Below, in pieces: positions 28,201 to 36,575 of a DNA stretch of 64,000 nt. The DNA is from Bacteroides sp. (GTDB lineage: Bacteria; Bacteroidota; Bacteroidia; Bacteroidales; Bacteroidaceae). A program made the translations under genes and the position numbers. Each line of letters starts with the position of its first letter. The stretch's first letter is position 1. The DNA lies in contig JAJQDI010000010.1 in NCBI GenBank assembly GCA_021202275.1, forward strand, positions 248,001-312,000. Reading direction: 5' to 3'. Below the pieces are notes generated by a model. That model saw only the letters and a program-made list of their open reading frames with translations, made no database searches and was not told where the DNA came from.

Positions 28201-28424
28201 AAGAACAGGGAAAATCCCACAGCCAACGCCCCGACCGGGTAATGACCCGCGAAGGAGAAGCCGTAGTGGTAGATTTCAGATTCGGGGAGCAGGAAGAAAA
28301 TGACCGCACGAACATAGAGACCTATGTAGAATTGCTTGTACGCATGGGTTACCAGCACATTGCGGGCTACGTCTGGTATGTAGATAACCAGCAGATAGAG
28401 AAAATAAAAGAAATGAACCGCTAA
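25242..28424 (+). CDS. addA: AddA-like UvrD/Rep helicase-nuclease subunit
   Basis: 1060-residue helicase subunit of the AddAB (RecBCD-equivalent) complex that resects double-strand breaks for RecA. Superfamily 1 motifs are visible: I ASAGSGKT (residues 8-15), Ia AVTFTNKATEEMKSRI, II MIDEFQDTS, III VGDIKQSIYRWR, IV LQQNYRSEA, V IRILSIHKSKGLEF, VI LLYVAFTRAEKNL. The C-terminus carries a RecB-type nuclease fold (RPDRVM, then VVVDFRFG). The position of the catalytic Lys (usually VVDFKFG or VVDYKFG) is Arg (codon AGA at 28278), so this subunit's nuclease may be dead or weak. addB follows after 12 bp in the same operon. Confidence 0.92.
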   Translation: MELTVYKASAGSGKTFTLTVEYIKLLIRNPKAYQHILAVTFTNKATEEMKSRILSQLYGIWTGDPASGSYLSQVRAGTSWTDEYIKEQSRQALLNMLHDYDHFRVETIDSFFQSVMRNLARELELSPNLHIELNNVEVLNEAVNRMLEKLTFSSPVLGWLLDYIQEQIDADRHWNISEEIKQFGRNILNEEYLERGEELRRKLKVSGTIPMYRKALKEMQESALDQMREYSRSFTTILAEHSLTGNDLKNGSRGIGSYFRKLSEGDLKEKIRNTTVEKCLTDETQWATKTSAHYEQILALARSQLMPLLEEAETHRRQNNMIVNSCALSLKHLNKLQLLAHIDEELRLLNRENNRFLLSDTTALLHKLIGEGDSSFVFEKTGSALRHIMIDEFQDTSRMQWSNFRLLLLEGLSQGSRSLIVGDIKQSIYRWRNGDWGILNSLTGDNPAFPYQIRIKTLQQNYRSEARIIQFNNSIFNAGVEFLNQLHRNHLGKNCEELTNAYADVVQKPVKETEKGYIKVSFVQPDEERNYTQETLRQLGEEVQRLIAKGVAEKDIAILVRKNKNIPYIADYFYKNFGYKVVSDEAFRLDASPAVCMLIDALRYLSDPENKLVLSQLILNYQRTIKKADTTLHELLFQCDTNMLPAGFSEKADRIRMLPIYEMLEELYLIFHMERMEGQDAYLFTFFDHVIQYVQKHFSGTDTFIKHWEEKLRGQTIPGDSIEGIRILSIHKSKGLEFHTVLLPFCDWKLENETNNQLVWCAPQESPYNQLDLIPINYSSSMAESIYHPEYRKERLQLWVDNLNLLYVAFTRAEKNLIVWARKEQRNTVSELLANALMQVSAADKKEWNIENPYEEGEVCLSEAKPEKFTTNKFTQQANALSSRMHSNRPNIRFRQSNRSADFISDKPAPHPFLDRKRILHTLLCSIHTLQEADPAIRQMEEEGILGNEHPVEEIRDLLHRSLTLPEAKEWYTKEWKLFNECTILYKEQGKSHSQRPDRVMTREGEAVVVDFRFGEQEENDRTNIETYVELLVRMGYQHIAGYVWYVDNQQIEKIKEMNR

Positions 28425-28436
28425 AGACAAACACAC

Positions 28437-31301
28437 ATGGAAACTTTCCTCAAACTGGTCGCAGGTGACCTCTTCTCTAAAAAGGGAACGGATCTTTCGG
28501 ACGTAGCGGTTGTATTTCCCAACAAACGCGCAGGATTGTTCTTCAACCGTTACCTCTCCGAATTGTCAGACAAGCCCATCTGGGCACCATCTTACCTGAC
28601 CATCAGCGAACTGTTCCTGTCGCTCTCTCCCATTCGCGAGGCCGATCCGATAAAATTGATCTGCGAACTCCACAAAGTATTCTATCAACAGACACAAAGC
28701 CAGGAATCACTGGACGATTTCTACTTCTGGGGCGAATTGCTATTGAAAGATTTTGATGATGTGGATAAGAACCGGATACCTGCGGACAAGCTATTCAGGA
28801 GTTTACAGGAGTTGAAAGAACTGGGCGATCCGGACGAACACCTGGAAAAGGAGCAAGAGGAGGCCATCCAACAGTTCTTCGACAATTTCTCTCTGGAAAA
28901 GCGCAGCCATATCAAAGAAAAATTCATCTCCCTCTGGGACAAACTGGGAGCCATCTACCAGCAGTACCGGAAAAATCTGTTGCAGCAGGAGATCGGCTAC
29001 GAAGGAATGATCCAGCGAATGGCCATAGATACACTGAATACAGAGAAACTGGAGGCAGAAACATATGTCTTTGTAGGATTCAATGCCCTCAACCGGGTAG
29101 AGTCCAGGCTTTTCCAGGCACTGCGCCAACAGGGAAAAGCACTGTTCTACTGGGACTATGATATCTTCTATACACAAATGACCGAATCCCGGCACGAAGC
29201 AGGTATTTTTCTCAAACGCAACCTGAAAGAGTTTCCCAACGAACTGCCGGAAAAATGGTTCGACTCGTTGCGAAAACCGAAAAAGATCTCTTTCATCTCT
29301 TCCTCTACAGAAAATGCACAGGCCAGATACATGACCCAATGGGCAAAAGAGCTACAAAAAGGAAATGAGAATGAAAACGCCGTAGTATTGTGCAACGAGA
29401 ATGTCCTTTTGCCTGTGTTGCACGCACTGCCCCAAGAGATAAAGAACATCAACCTGACCATGGGATTCCCCTTGTCACAGACTCCGATACACAGTTTTAT
29501 AAACAGCATACTGGAACTACACATAGGGGGATATGACAGGAAAGCGGGATATTTCATTTATGAATATGTTCAGAAAGTCCTCCGACACCCCTATCTGCGC
29601 CAGTTATCCATTGCCGCTCTGTCGTTGGATCAGGAACTGACACGCACCAACCGGTTCTATCCTTATCCGTCGGAATTGAAAAAAGACAGGTTGCTGGAGA
29701 TCCTCTTTACCCCTGTCTCCCATTCGGATAAATTGTGCCGCGTTTTATTGAAACTGATCCGTGAGATCACCCCTCTGTACCGGGAAAAAGAAGAGGAAAA
29801 ACAGATATTCACCCAACTCTACAAAGAGTCTCTGTTCAAAGCATATACCCTCATCAACAGAATGCTGGGGCTGATAGAGAAAAAAGAACTATCGGTTATG
29901 CCCGAAACATTTAGCCGCCTGCTCAATCAGTTGCTGGGAAGTGCTTCTATTCCTTTCCGGGGAGAACCGGCGATAGGCATGCAGATCATGGGAGTACTGG
30001 AGACCCGTAATCTCGACTTCCGCAACCTCCTCATACTCTCACTCAACGAAGGCACACTTCCCAAAAAAGGTGGAGATTCTTCCTTCATACCTTATTCCCT
30101 GCGACGCACCTTTGGTATGTCTACTGTAGAAGATCAGAATGCCATATACGCCTATTATTTCTACAGGATGATACAGCGTGCGGAACACATTTCCTTAGTA
30201 TATCATACCGGATCGGATGGTATCAATAAAGGAGAAAGTTCGCGCTATATGTTGCAACTGTTGCTCGAATGGCCTCACGATATCCAACGCTACTACCTCC
30301 ATGCGCCCATCAGCCTGCAAAGTACTCCCTATCTGACCGTCCGGAAAGATGCCACCATCCTCCGTCACCTGCATGAGACCTATGGTACGGAAAGAGAGAA
30401 GCCTGTGATCTTTTCTCCCTCCGCACTGAATACCTACCTGGATTGCCGGATGAAGTTTTATTTCCGTTACGTAGCAGGATTGAGCGCACCACAGGAGGTA
30501 ACCGCCGAGATAGATTCAGCAAAGTTCGGCACCATCTTCCATAAAGCGGCTGAATGGCTCTACCAGGAATTGACTGTACGTGGCCCGGAAATCCGAAAAG
30601 AGGATATAGAACGTATGCTCAATGATGAGATCGGTCTCAGTAAACTGGTAGACAAAGCGTTCAAAAAAGAATTTTTCTTCTCTCCGGAAGAAGAAAAAGC
30701 AGTATATAACGGTATACAACTCATAAACTCCAAAGTGATCGTATTCTACCTGCGCCAATTGCTCCGCAACGACCTGATGTACGCACCCTTCGAGATGATA
30801 GCCATGGAAGAAAAGGTATCCGAGACCCTGACAGTCAAGACCAGCAGCCGGGGAGAGATAAAACTGTGTATCGGAGGAACCATCGACAGAGTAGATCGCA
30901 AAGGAGATACCATACGCGTAGTAGATTACAAGACCGGAGGAAGCCCGAAATCTCCGGCGCATATCGGACAATTGTTCACTCCTGCCGAAAAAAGACCTGG
31001 ATATGTGTTCCAGACATTCTTATACGCGGCCCTTATGACCCGGCAGCAGCCGACCCTTAAAGTAGCACCGGCTTTGCTCTACATACACAAAGCCGCCTCA
31101 GAAGAGTACTCACCGGTGATAGAGATCGGAGAAGCAAAGAAAAAAAGTCCTGTTACCGATTTCTCTCTGATAGAAAAAGACTTCCGCCAGTCATTAAGCC
31201 ATCTTCTGGAAGAGATCTTCAACGAAGAAGAGGCATTCACACAGACAGAGTTCCCGGCAATCTGCACCTATTGCGATTTCAAAGGGTTATGCAAAAAATA
31301 A
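28437..31301 (+). CDS. addB: AddB-like PD-(D/E)XK nuclease subunit
   Basis: 954 residues. The N-terminal two thirds are helicase-like but without a working Walker A (VVFPNKRAGLFFNRYL stands in its place). This matches AddB subunits, which scan for Chi instead of unwinding. The C-terminal nuclease is intact, with GGTIDRVDRKG and VVDYKTGG. A Fe-S cluster is predicted from Cys in YLDCRMKFYFRY and the terminal CTYCDFKGLC, the four-Cys arrangement known from AddB. The pair with addA is a complete repair enzyme; AddB would be the main nuclease if AddA's site is inactive. Confidence 0.9.
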   Translation: METFLKLVAGDLFSKKGTDLSDVAVVFPNKRAGLFFNRYLSELSDKPIWAPSYLTISELFLSLSPIREADPIKLICELHKVFYQQTQSQESLDDFYFWGELLLKDFDDVDKNRIPADKLFRSLQELKELGDPDEHLEKEQEEAIQQFFDNFSLEKRSHIKEKFISLWDKLGAIYQQYRKNLLQQEIGYEGMIQRMAIDTLNTEKLEAETYVFVGFNALNRVESRLFQALRQQGKALFYWDYDIFYTQMTESRHEAGIFLKRNLKEFPNELPEKWFDSLRKPKKISFISSSTENAQARYMTQWAKELQKGNENENAVVLCNENVLLPVLHALPQEIKNINLTMGFPLSQTPIHSFINSILELHIGGYDRKAGYFIYEYVQKVLRHPYLRQLSIAALSLDQELTRTNRFYPYPSELKKDRLLEILFTPVSHSDKLCRVLLKLIREITPLYREKEEEKQIFTQLYKESLFKAYTLINRMLGLIEKKELSVMPETFSRLLNQLLGSASIPFRGEPAIGMQIMGVLETRNLDFRNLLILSLNEGTLPKKGGDSSFIPYSLRRTFGMSTVEDQNAIYAYYFYRMIQRAEHISLVYHTGSDGINKGESSRYMLQLLLEWPHDIQRYYLHAPISLQSTPYLTVRKDATILRHLHETYGTEREKPVIFSPSALNTYLDCRMKFYFRYVAGLSAPQEVTAEIDSAKFGTIFHKAAEWLYQELTVRGPEIRKEDIERMLNDEIGLSKLVDKAFKKEFFFSPEEEKAVYNGIQLINSKVIVFYLRQLLRNDLMYAPFEMIAMEEKVSETLTVKTSSRGEIKLCIGGTIDRVDRKGDTIRVVDYKTGGSPKSPAHIGQLFTPAEKRPGYVFQTFLYAALMTRQQPTLKVAPALLYIHKAASEEYSPVIEIGEAKKKSPVTDFSLIEKDFRQSLSHLLEEIFNEEEAFTQTEFPAICTYCDFKGLCKK

Positions 31302-31769
31302 GAGAAAACGAAAAAGTTCTGAACCAATAGTCGACAAAGTCAACTGAAGATCGACACAGGTAAAAATAAAGGATTCAAAAAAGAACAATGGAACCATCTT
31401 CTTGATGGATAAGATGGAAGTAGTCCTGAAATTCCGAACGTTCATTGCCACCCTTGCCAAAGGTGTCTGTAGAGAGCATGGTACCTCCGGCACTCATTTT
31501 CTGTGGATTTTAGATTCCGGGGTGATGTCGGATTTCGTTTCCCTTCATCCTCCTTACCCCGGGCAAATCTGTATCGTACTTTCCGGACTATAAACAGTTC
31601 CTGTGATATAAGAACGTGATCTCAATCGTAAAACCTCAACATTCCCTGACAGGAACGATCAAAGAACAGATCATGACCAGGAAATAAATTTTATTCTGCA
31701 AAGTAACTTGTCTTTTCAGGAGTTTTCATATTTATCAGGAATCCAGACAAACAACATTCAGAGGATCCC
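31302..31769. other. Intergenic region after addB
   Basis: 468 bp. At 31330-31359 lies a degenerate copy of a dispersed repeat module (GTCGACAAAGTCAACTGAAG, compare 8125-8150 minus strand). A 40-codon minus-strand frame (31497-31375, starting MSAGGTML and ending DGSIVLF) and overlapping 63- and 68-codon frames are open, but none is recognisable. It probably holds gene remnants. Confidence 0.4.
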
Positions 31770-32891
31770 TTAGTCTTTCAGAGGAATAGAGAAATAGAAA
31801 GTAGAACCTTCGTTCTTAACCGACTCGAACCAGAGTTTTCCTCCATTCTTCATCACAAAATCCTGGCACAAAAGTAGTCCCAGCCCGGATCCCTCTTCAT
31901 TGTTGGTGCCGAACGTACTGTAATGGGTATCGGTATGAAGCAGTTTTTTCTGGTTCTCTTCATCTATACCACATCCATAGTCACGTACACTGACTACCGC
32001 ATCATGTCCTTTCTTCTCTACACTGACAAGTACTTCACCGCCTTCGTTACTGAATTTGATCGCATTACTGATCAGATTTCTCACCACCGTTTTGATCATA
32101 TCAATATCGGCGCATACCTGCAAAGACTCCGAAGCATTGAACTTTATTTCTATTTTCTTCAGGCCGGCCACCATCGTAAAGATCTCGATCACTCCCTCTA
32201 CCACCTCCGTGATATCGATATCCTGATAAACCACTTTCAGTTTACCGATCTAACTCTTTGTCCATTTCAATAAATTGTCCAGCAGCGCAAACACCTCTTC
32301 GGTAGTCCGATTGGCCATGACCAGCATCTCTGTCATCTCCGGACCGATCACCGTACTCTTCAGGTTAAGGATCAGCATATTCAACACCATTTTGATCGAT
32401 CCCATCGGAGATCGCAGGTCATGTGCGATCACGGAATACAATTTGTCACGTCCCATGATGGTCTTTCTCAACTCTTCCGTCTGAGCCAGAATGATCCTCT
32501 TGGCTGCCACCAGTGAAACCTGATGGGTGATACGAATGATCAGTTCTTCCTTGTTGAAAGGCTTGGATATAAAATCACTTCCACCCACCTGAAAACCTTT
32601 GACGATATCCGCGGTACTATTCAGAGCTGTCAGAAATATGATAGGGATCTCAGCAGTTTCGGGTTTGCTTTTCAGTACCTGTGCCACATCAAAACCAGAC
32701 ATATCAGGCATCATCACATCCAACAGGATCAGATCCGGTTTCTCTTGCTCCACCGCGTCTAATCCTTGCTGGCCATTGTTTGCCGTGATAATCGTAAATC
32801 CTTCATTTTTAAGCAGGACTTTCAGCAATAATACGTTGGACATGACATCGTCCACGATAAGTAGTTTGTACTCCCAAGGATTGATTTCCAT
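31770..32891 (-). pseudogene. Response regulator-histidine kinase hybrid interrupted by an in-frame TAG
   Basis: A 373-codon frame from ATG 32891 with TAG at codon 214 (32250-32252). Before the stop: receiver domain (IVDD, LLDVMMP with the phospho-Asp, KPF Lys) and the HisKA segment VIAHDLRSPMGSIK with its His. After it, in the same frame: the HATPase domain with NLISNAIKFS, VRDYGCGIDEEN and GSGLGLLLCQDF. The TAG separates the His box from the ATPase, at WTKS/TAG/IGKL, where Gln is expected, so a CAG-to-TAG change is the simplest cause. Without read-through the product would be a receiver with an acceptor His but no kinase. There is no DNA-binding domain. Its partners are unknown. Confidence 0.85.
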
Positions 32892-32924
32892 AGTTCTGTT
32901 TTTTTTCTTTCTATAAATTACATG

Positions 32925-33860
32925 TTAAACCCGGTGTTCTCTGAAATACTCAATCATACGGATCAGTCCTTCTTCCAACTCTACGGTTGGCGACCAACGT
33001 AATTTTTCTTTTGCCCGTGTGATATCGGGCTGACGCTGTTTAGGATCATCGTGTGGCAAGGTTTTAAAAACGATCCTGGATTTTGAATGGGTCAGTTCGA
33101 TCACCTTTTCTGCCAATTGCAATATAGAGAATTCGTTGGGATTACCGATATTCACCGGACCGATAAAGTCATCTTCTGTCGCCATCATCCGGATCATGCC
33201 TTCGATCAGATCATTAATATACTGAAAACTACGTGTCTGTTTACCAGAGCCATATATCGTTATATCTTCATTTCTCAACGCTTGTACCACAAAGTTGGAT
33301 ACCACCCTTCCATCATTGGCCAGCATACGCGGACCGTATGTATTGAATATACGGATCACTTTAATACGCACATTGTTCTGACGATGATAATCCATGAAAA
33401 GAGTTTCCGCGCAACGTTTTCCTTCATCGTAACAGGAACGGATCCCTATGGGATTCACATTGCCCCAGTAACTTTCAGGCTGCGGATGGATCATAGGATC
33501 ACCGTATACCTCACTGGTAGAAGCCTGAAGGATCTTAGCATTTACCCTCATCGCCAGGCCCAGCATATTGATCGCTCCCATCACTGACGTTTTGATGGTC
33601 TGTATCGCATCGTACTGATAATGTACCGGAGAGGCCGGACAAGCCAGATTGTATATTTCATCCACTTCCGCACTGTACGGATAAGTGACATCGTGTCTGA
33701 CAAATTCAAAATGATGATTGCCCATCAGATGAAGTATATTTTCCTTCGAACCGGTAAAAAGATTGTCCAGACAGATCACATCATGCCCGTCTTCGATCAA
33801 CCTTGTACAAAGGTGTGAGCCGATAAATCCGGCTCCGCCACTGACTAATATTCTTTTCAT
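32925..33860 (-). CDS. uxs: UDP-glucuronate decarboxylase (UDP-xylose synthase)
   Basis: 311-residue cytosolic SDR enzyme that converts UDP-glucuronate to UDP-xylose using bound NAD+. The nucleotide site GGAGFIGSH, catalytic STSEVYGDP and YxxxK in [11 protein letters not shown], the substrate loop NTYGPRM and the motif [16 protein letters not shown] are all of the UXS1 type. The dTDP-glucose dehydratase and GalE groups fit less well. It would feed capsule or exopolysaccharide assembly; no glycosyltransferase genes are adjacent. It has its own promoter with TTG-N20-TATTTTTG. Confidence 0.92.
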   Translation of the reverse strand: MKRILVSGGAGFIGSHLCTRLIEDGHDVICLDNLFTGSKENILHLMGNHHFEFVRHDVTYPYSAEVDEIYNLACPASPVHYQYDAIQTIKTSVMGAINMLGLAMRVNAKILQASTSEVYGDPMIHPQPESYWGNVNPIGIRSCYDEGKRCAETLFMDYHRQNNVRIKVIRIFNTYGPRMLANDGRVVSNFVVQALRNEDITIYGSGKQTRSFQYINDLIEGMIRMMATEDDFIGPVNIGNPNEFSILQLAEKVIELTHSKSRIVFKTLPHDDPKQRQPDITRAKEKLRWSPTVELEEGLIRMIEYFREHRV

Positions 33861-33915
33861 TCCATTTTATTACTCGTTCGAATCTCTGAAATATTCCTTC
33901 CTGGTATTGACGGGA

Positions 33916-33946
33916 CAAAAATATAAGTTATGGACAAAATCTGCAA
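33916..33946 (-). promoter_or_regulatory. Promoter of the UDP-xylose synthase gene
   Basis: TATTTTTG (33916-33923) with TTG 20 bp upstream (33944-33946) on the minus strand, about 55 bp before the ATG. Both boxes fit the Bacteroidetes pattern. Confidence 0.6.
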
Positions 33947-34023
33947 GTAATTTGTTACGTTTTTATCCATATCTTTTATTTAATGTCTCTATGAAAGATG
34001 AACAGCCTGACCAGCTATTTGGT

Positions 34024-34554
34024 TTATAACGGATCTACCGGAGGAGCAGTCATCTCCGGAATACTGAAATTATGATCAGAAAAAAGTTCGGCCAGCCCGG
34101 AGATCTGTTTCAGACGCAACAACTCGTCGCGGTCCATTCCGATGTTCTTCATGATCCATTGATCCGACATACCTGCCCGGTCCAGCTCGGCCACAATGTG
34201 ACACATAAGTTCAATGTTATGTGTGCCGCGGGCTCTGTTGTGCCGGATGGTGGAACTCATGCGGTTAGAGAGGTCTTTGTCTATAACCACCACAGGCAAC
34301 ATTCCATTTTCACGCTGGTATATTCTCTTGGATGTCTTAAGCACCGTGTACCTGTGAAACCCATCTACCAGAATATACAGATCCTTCTCTTTGTCGTAAT
34401 AACACACACAAGGCATAGTAAAGCCGTCTTCCCAGATCGACAATTCAAGCAGTCGCATCTCCGGAGGGGCTACTACATTCGGATTATAATCATTTGCAGT
34501 GACCTTTTCTATCGGCACCGCTATCACATTATATATCGGACTTTTTTCCATCAT
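34024..34554 (-). CDS. ParB/sulfiredoxin-fold protein, IbrB-like
   Basis: 176 residues. The N-terminal ParB-like domain shows ANDYNPN, DGFTMPCVC, the phosphate/nucleotide-binding ILVDGFHRYTVLK and IRHNRARGTHN. A helix-rich tail with MSDQWIMKNIGMDRDELLRLKQI follows. This matches IbrB of E. coli, which with IbrA activates immunoglobulin-binding (Eib) gene expression, and similar proteins on prophages. Its ATG overlaps the IbrA-like stop by one base (TAATG), so the two are translationally coupled. It is not a chromosome-partitioning ParB: no parA or parS-like site is present. Molecular activity unknown. Confidence 0.8.
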   Translation of the reverse strand: MMEKSPIYNVIAVPIEKVTANDYNPNVVAPPEMRLLELSIWEDGFTMPCVCYYDKEKDLYILVDGFHRYTVLKTSKRIYQRENGMLPVVVIDKDLSNRMSSTIRHNRARGTHNIELMCHIVAELDRAGMSDQWIMKNIGMDRDELLRLKQISGLAELFSDHNFSIPEMTAPPVDPL

Positions 34555-35849
34555 TATAATAACAGGTCTTTATATTGTTCAAGTACTTTTTTCTTTCGAT
34601 TCAATTCATCTTTGGTCATAGCAAATCCCATATACTTACATACATGGTCGTTCTTGAGTATACAGATACACATCCGTTTGTAGGTTGGGATCTCTTTGAA
34701 CTCAGGAATATTGATATCATCCAGATATTCCATCCTGACCGGCTTCTTTGTAGTCTTATAGTTACTGCTGTTCATCACAGTGATAGGAATACCGGCATCT
34801 TTCAACTTCTGGATAGTATCATCGCTCAGACAGCCTCCTTTGTTTCTCCAGAAATCGATACTTACCATCAGTTTTTTCAGATAATTCCGCCGGGCAGGCT
34901 CCGGAAGTGTAGAAAGCAGAAACTGCATAAAGGTTTTCCAGGTATATCCTTTGGGCAATTTAATGGACTGCCATCCCATCGCATACGTACCTCCATAGAT
35001 CCCGGTAAAGTTCACTCCGTTTACCCGTCCGATCATCCGTCCCCAGGTATCCGGATCAATGGCACGATAGAGCGAAAGGCTCTCCTGCGCCTCTGAAAGG
35101 AACGGGCTCGCCACACGTTGCCTCTCTAAATTCACCCCGGCCATGTAATACAGATCGTACAACTTGTTATAATCCCACTTGAATTTGCCATTGGCGATCC
35201 ATACATCCGTCGTTTTCCAATCGTACAAAGGATACGCGTTGAATACGTCTGTTCCTATCTTGGAGGTCCACCGGTAGTTGTGATACATCTGGTATTTATG
35301 ATTCTGATACACACTCCGCCAGCGATTGTAGCTCTCCTGAGTACGGATACCTATCAGGCAGCAGGTACGTACGGCATCCATCTTTTCGTGCAGCCAGTTG
35401 GCAAAATAGAACTGGAACTCATAATCCCACATCTCCGGAGTATAGAAGTCAAAATCCTCTTTAGTCATACACCCTTCGGGCATGGGTCTCACCCACATAT
35501 CTTTCTGGCTTTCGTCCCAGGGTCTCCAATAACTCTGGAACATCGAAGTACATGTAGAGACTTTGAATGGAATACATACCCTGTACACTTCCAGGATATC
35601 TTTGTTGTTCTCCAGCATCCGATCCACATAGTCCAGTGTTACTTTATACTGTATTTCATAGTCCATATGGAAGATGATCAGTTTTTTCCGGATCTGATTT
35701 TTCCGCATATAATCTATACAAAGATTCAACAACACTCCACTGTCCTTACCTCCGGAAAAAGAAAGATAGATATTATCAAATTCATTAAATACAACTCGCA
35801 GCCTTTCCAGAGCCAACTCATACACATTCTTAGAAACAGTATTACTCAT
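34554..35849 (-). CDS. PP-loop (PAPS reductase-like) DUF3440 protein, IbrA-like
   Basis: 431 residues, cytoplasmic. The N-terminal PP-loop ATP-pyrophosphatase domain has SFSGGKDSG near residues 30-38, as in PAPS reductases, ThiI and DndC. The C-terminal part (from about 250) corresponds to DUF3440 of IbrA proteins. It contains SIKLPKGYTWKTFMQFLL and a final segment with MCICILKNDHVCKYMGF. It lacks the ECGLH signature of true PAPS reductases, so sulfate assimilation is unlikely. Expected chemistry is adenylation of a substrate, perhaps nucleic acid or protein (inference). It is the middle gene of an overlapping operon: 8 bp with the acetyltransferase, 1 bp with the ParB-like gene. Confidence 0.82.
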   Translation of the reverse strand: MSNTVSKNVYELALERLRVVFNEFDNIYLSFSGGKDSGVLLNLCIDYMRKNQIRKKLIIFHMDYEIQYKVTLDYVDRMLENNKDILEVYRVCIPFKVSTCTSMFQSYWRPWDESQKDMWVRPMPEGCMTKEDFDFYTPEMWDYEFQFYFANWLHEKMDAVRTCCLIGIRTQESYNRWRSVYQNHKYQMYHNYRWTSKIGTDVFNAYPLYDWKTTDVWIANGKFKWDYNKLYDLYYMAGVNLERQRVASPFLSEAQESLSLYRAIDPDTWGRMIGRVNGVNFTGIYGGTYAMGWQSIKLPKGYTWKTFMQFLLSTLPEPARRNYLKKLMVSIDFWRNKGGCLSDDTIQKLKDAGIPITVMNSSNYKTTKKPVRMEYLDDINIPEFKEIPTYKRMCICILKNDHVCKYMGFAMTKDELNRKKKVLEQYKDLLL

Positions 35850-36249
35850 TCGTCTTTAAGCATTTACGCATTTTTACATACAACTTCCACCTCTTCTCTA
35901 CGACAAAACCATATTTCTGGAACAGGTTTTCATGCTCGGTAAAAGCTACAGCAACCAGGGGAACCTGTGAAGAAAAAAGGTCAATGGCTTTTACCAGCAG
36001 ACTTTCCAGCACATCCTCCCTTTTTTGTGGTACATAATAATTATTAATGATAAAATTCATGCTGCGCTTCTCTACCGGCATGAAACCAATTACCTTTTTT
36101 GCATCCGTAGCAACTAACCATTCGTAGTTCTGCGAGGTCTTAAAGGGATAATTATAGTTTTGTTTAAGTACTTCCGGGTCCATGACAAGAGGACCGACCA
36201 AAGAATAAAGTCTCTTTTCCGTTCCGTCGAGCTGTGTAATCAGTAGCAT
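35842..36249 (-). CDS. GNAT-like acetyltransferase, first gene of the IbrAB-type operon
   Basis: 135 residues, cytoplasmic. The strand-helix pattern and the end HENLFQKYGFVVEKRWKLYVKM are those of GNAT N-acetyltransferases. The acetyl-CoA loop (about VPQKREDVLESLLVKAI) lacks the usual Q/RxxGxG/A, so activity or substrate may differ. Start ATG 36249. The stop lies 8 bp inside the IbrA-like gene, making the three genes one tightly coupled unit. Its role may be to modify, or be modified with, the same target as IbrA/IbrB. Confidence 0.65.
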   Translation of the reverse strand: MLLITQLDGTEKRLYSLVGPLVMDPEVLKQNYNYPFKTSQNYEWLVATDAKKVIGFMPVEKRSMNFIINNYYVPQKREDVLESLLVKAIDLFSSQVPLVAVAFTEHENLFQKYGFVVEKRWKLYVKMRKCLKTNE

Positions 36250-36575
36250 GTATTATCTGTACATTAATGGTTGTTTTTTAAATTGACAAATTTAATTAAA
36301 AAAGCTGTCAGAAAGCAGAGGATTTGGGAAAAACTTAATATTTATTGGGTAAAATTATATAATAAGTCACGCATGTACTTATTATCAAAAGGAATTAAAT
36401 TCTCTTCCCGCTCCTACATCCGTATCTCAGATCGGAGGGGTAGTAAATCTTTATACCTGAACAAAGGAAAAGGTTATTTTTCTATCGCTATACACCTAAC
36501 TCATCGAAATCAGAAACAGCTTATATCAGACCATATGCAGAAAAAGAACAGGATCACATACATCCTGTATGATTT
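36250..36575. other. Intergenic region upstream of the acetyltransferase operon
   Basis: 326 AT-rich bases. They contain the probable operon promoter at 36287. A 135-codon plus-strand frame (36271-36678) overlaps the convergent hydrolase gene and has no recognisable features. Nothing else was seen. Confidence 0.4.
36287..36294 (-). promoter_or_regulatory. -7 element of the GNAT/IbrA/IbrB-like operon
   Basis: TAAATTTG on the minus strand fits TAnnTTTG and lies 37 bp before the ATG at 36249. No -33 TTG was found. Confidence 0.4.

Noticed and set aside
10453..32891. Genome-wide reassignment of TAG to Gln
   Set aside because: TAG ends three intact genes at the normal family length in this window; only two interruptions are seen.
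34024..34554. Chromosome partitioning ParB
   Set aside because: Only the ParB/Srx-like N-terminal domain is present, with no parA or parS, and it is coupled to an IbrA-like gene.
34554..35849. Assimilatory PAPS reductase CysH
   Set aside because: The PP-loop is present, but the ECGLH signature is missing and a DUF3440 C-terminal region is attached; no sulfate genes are nearby.
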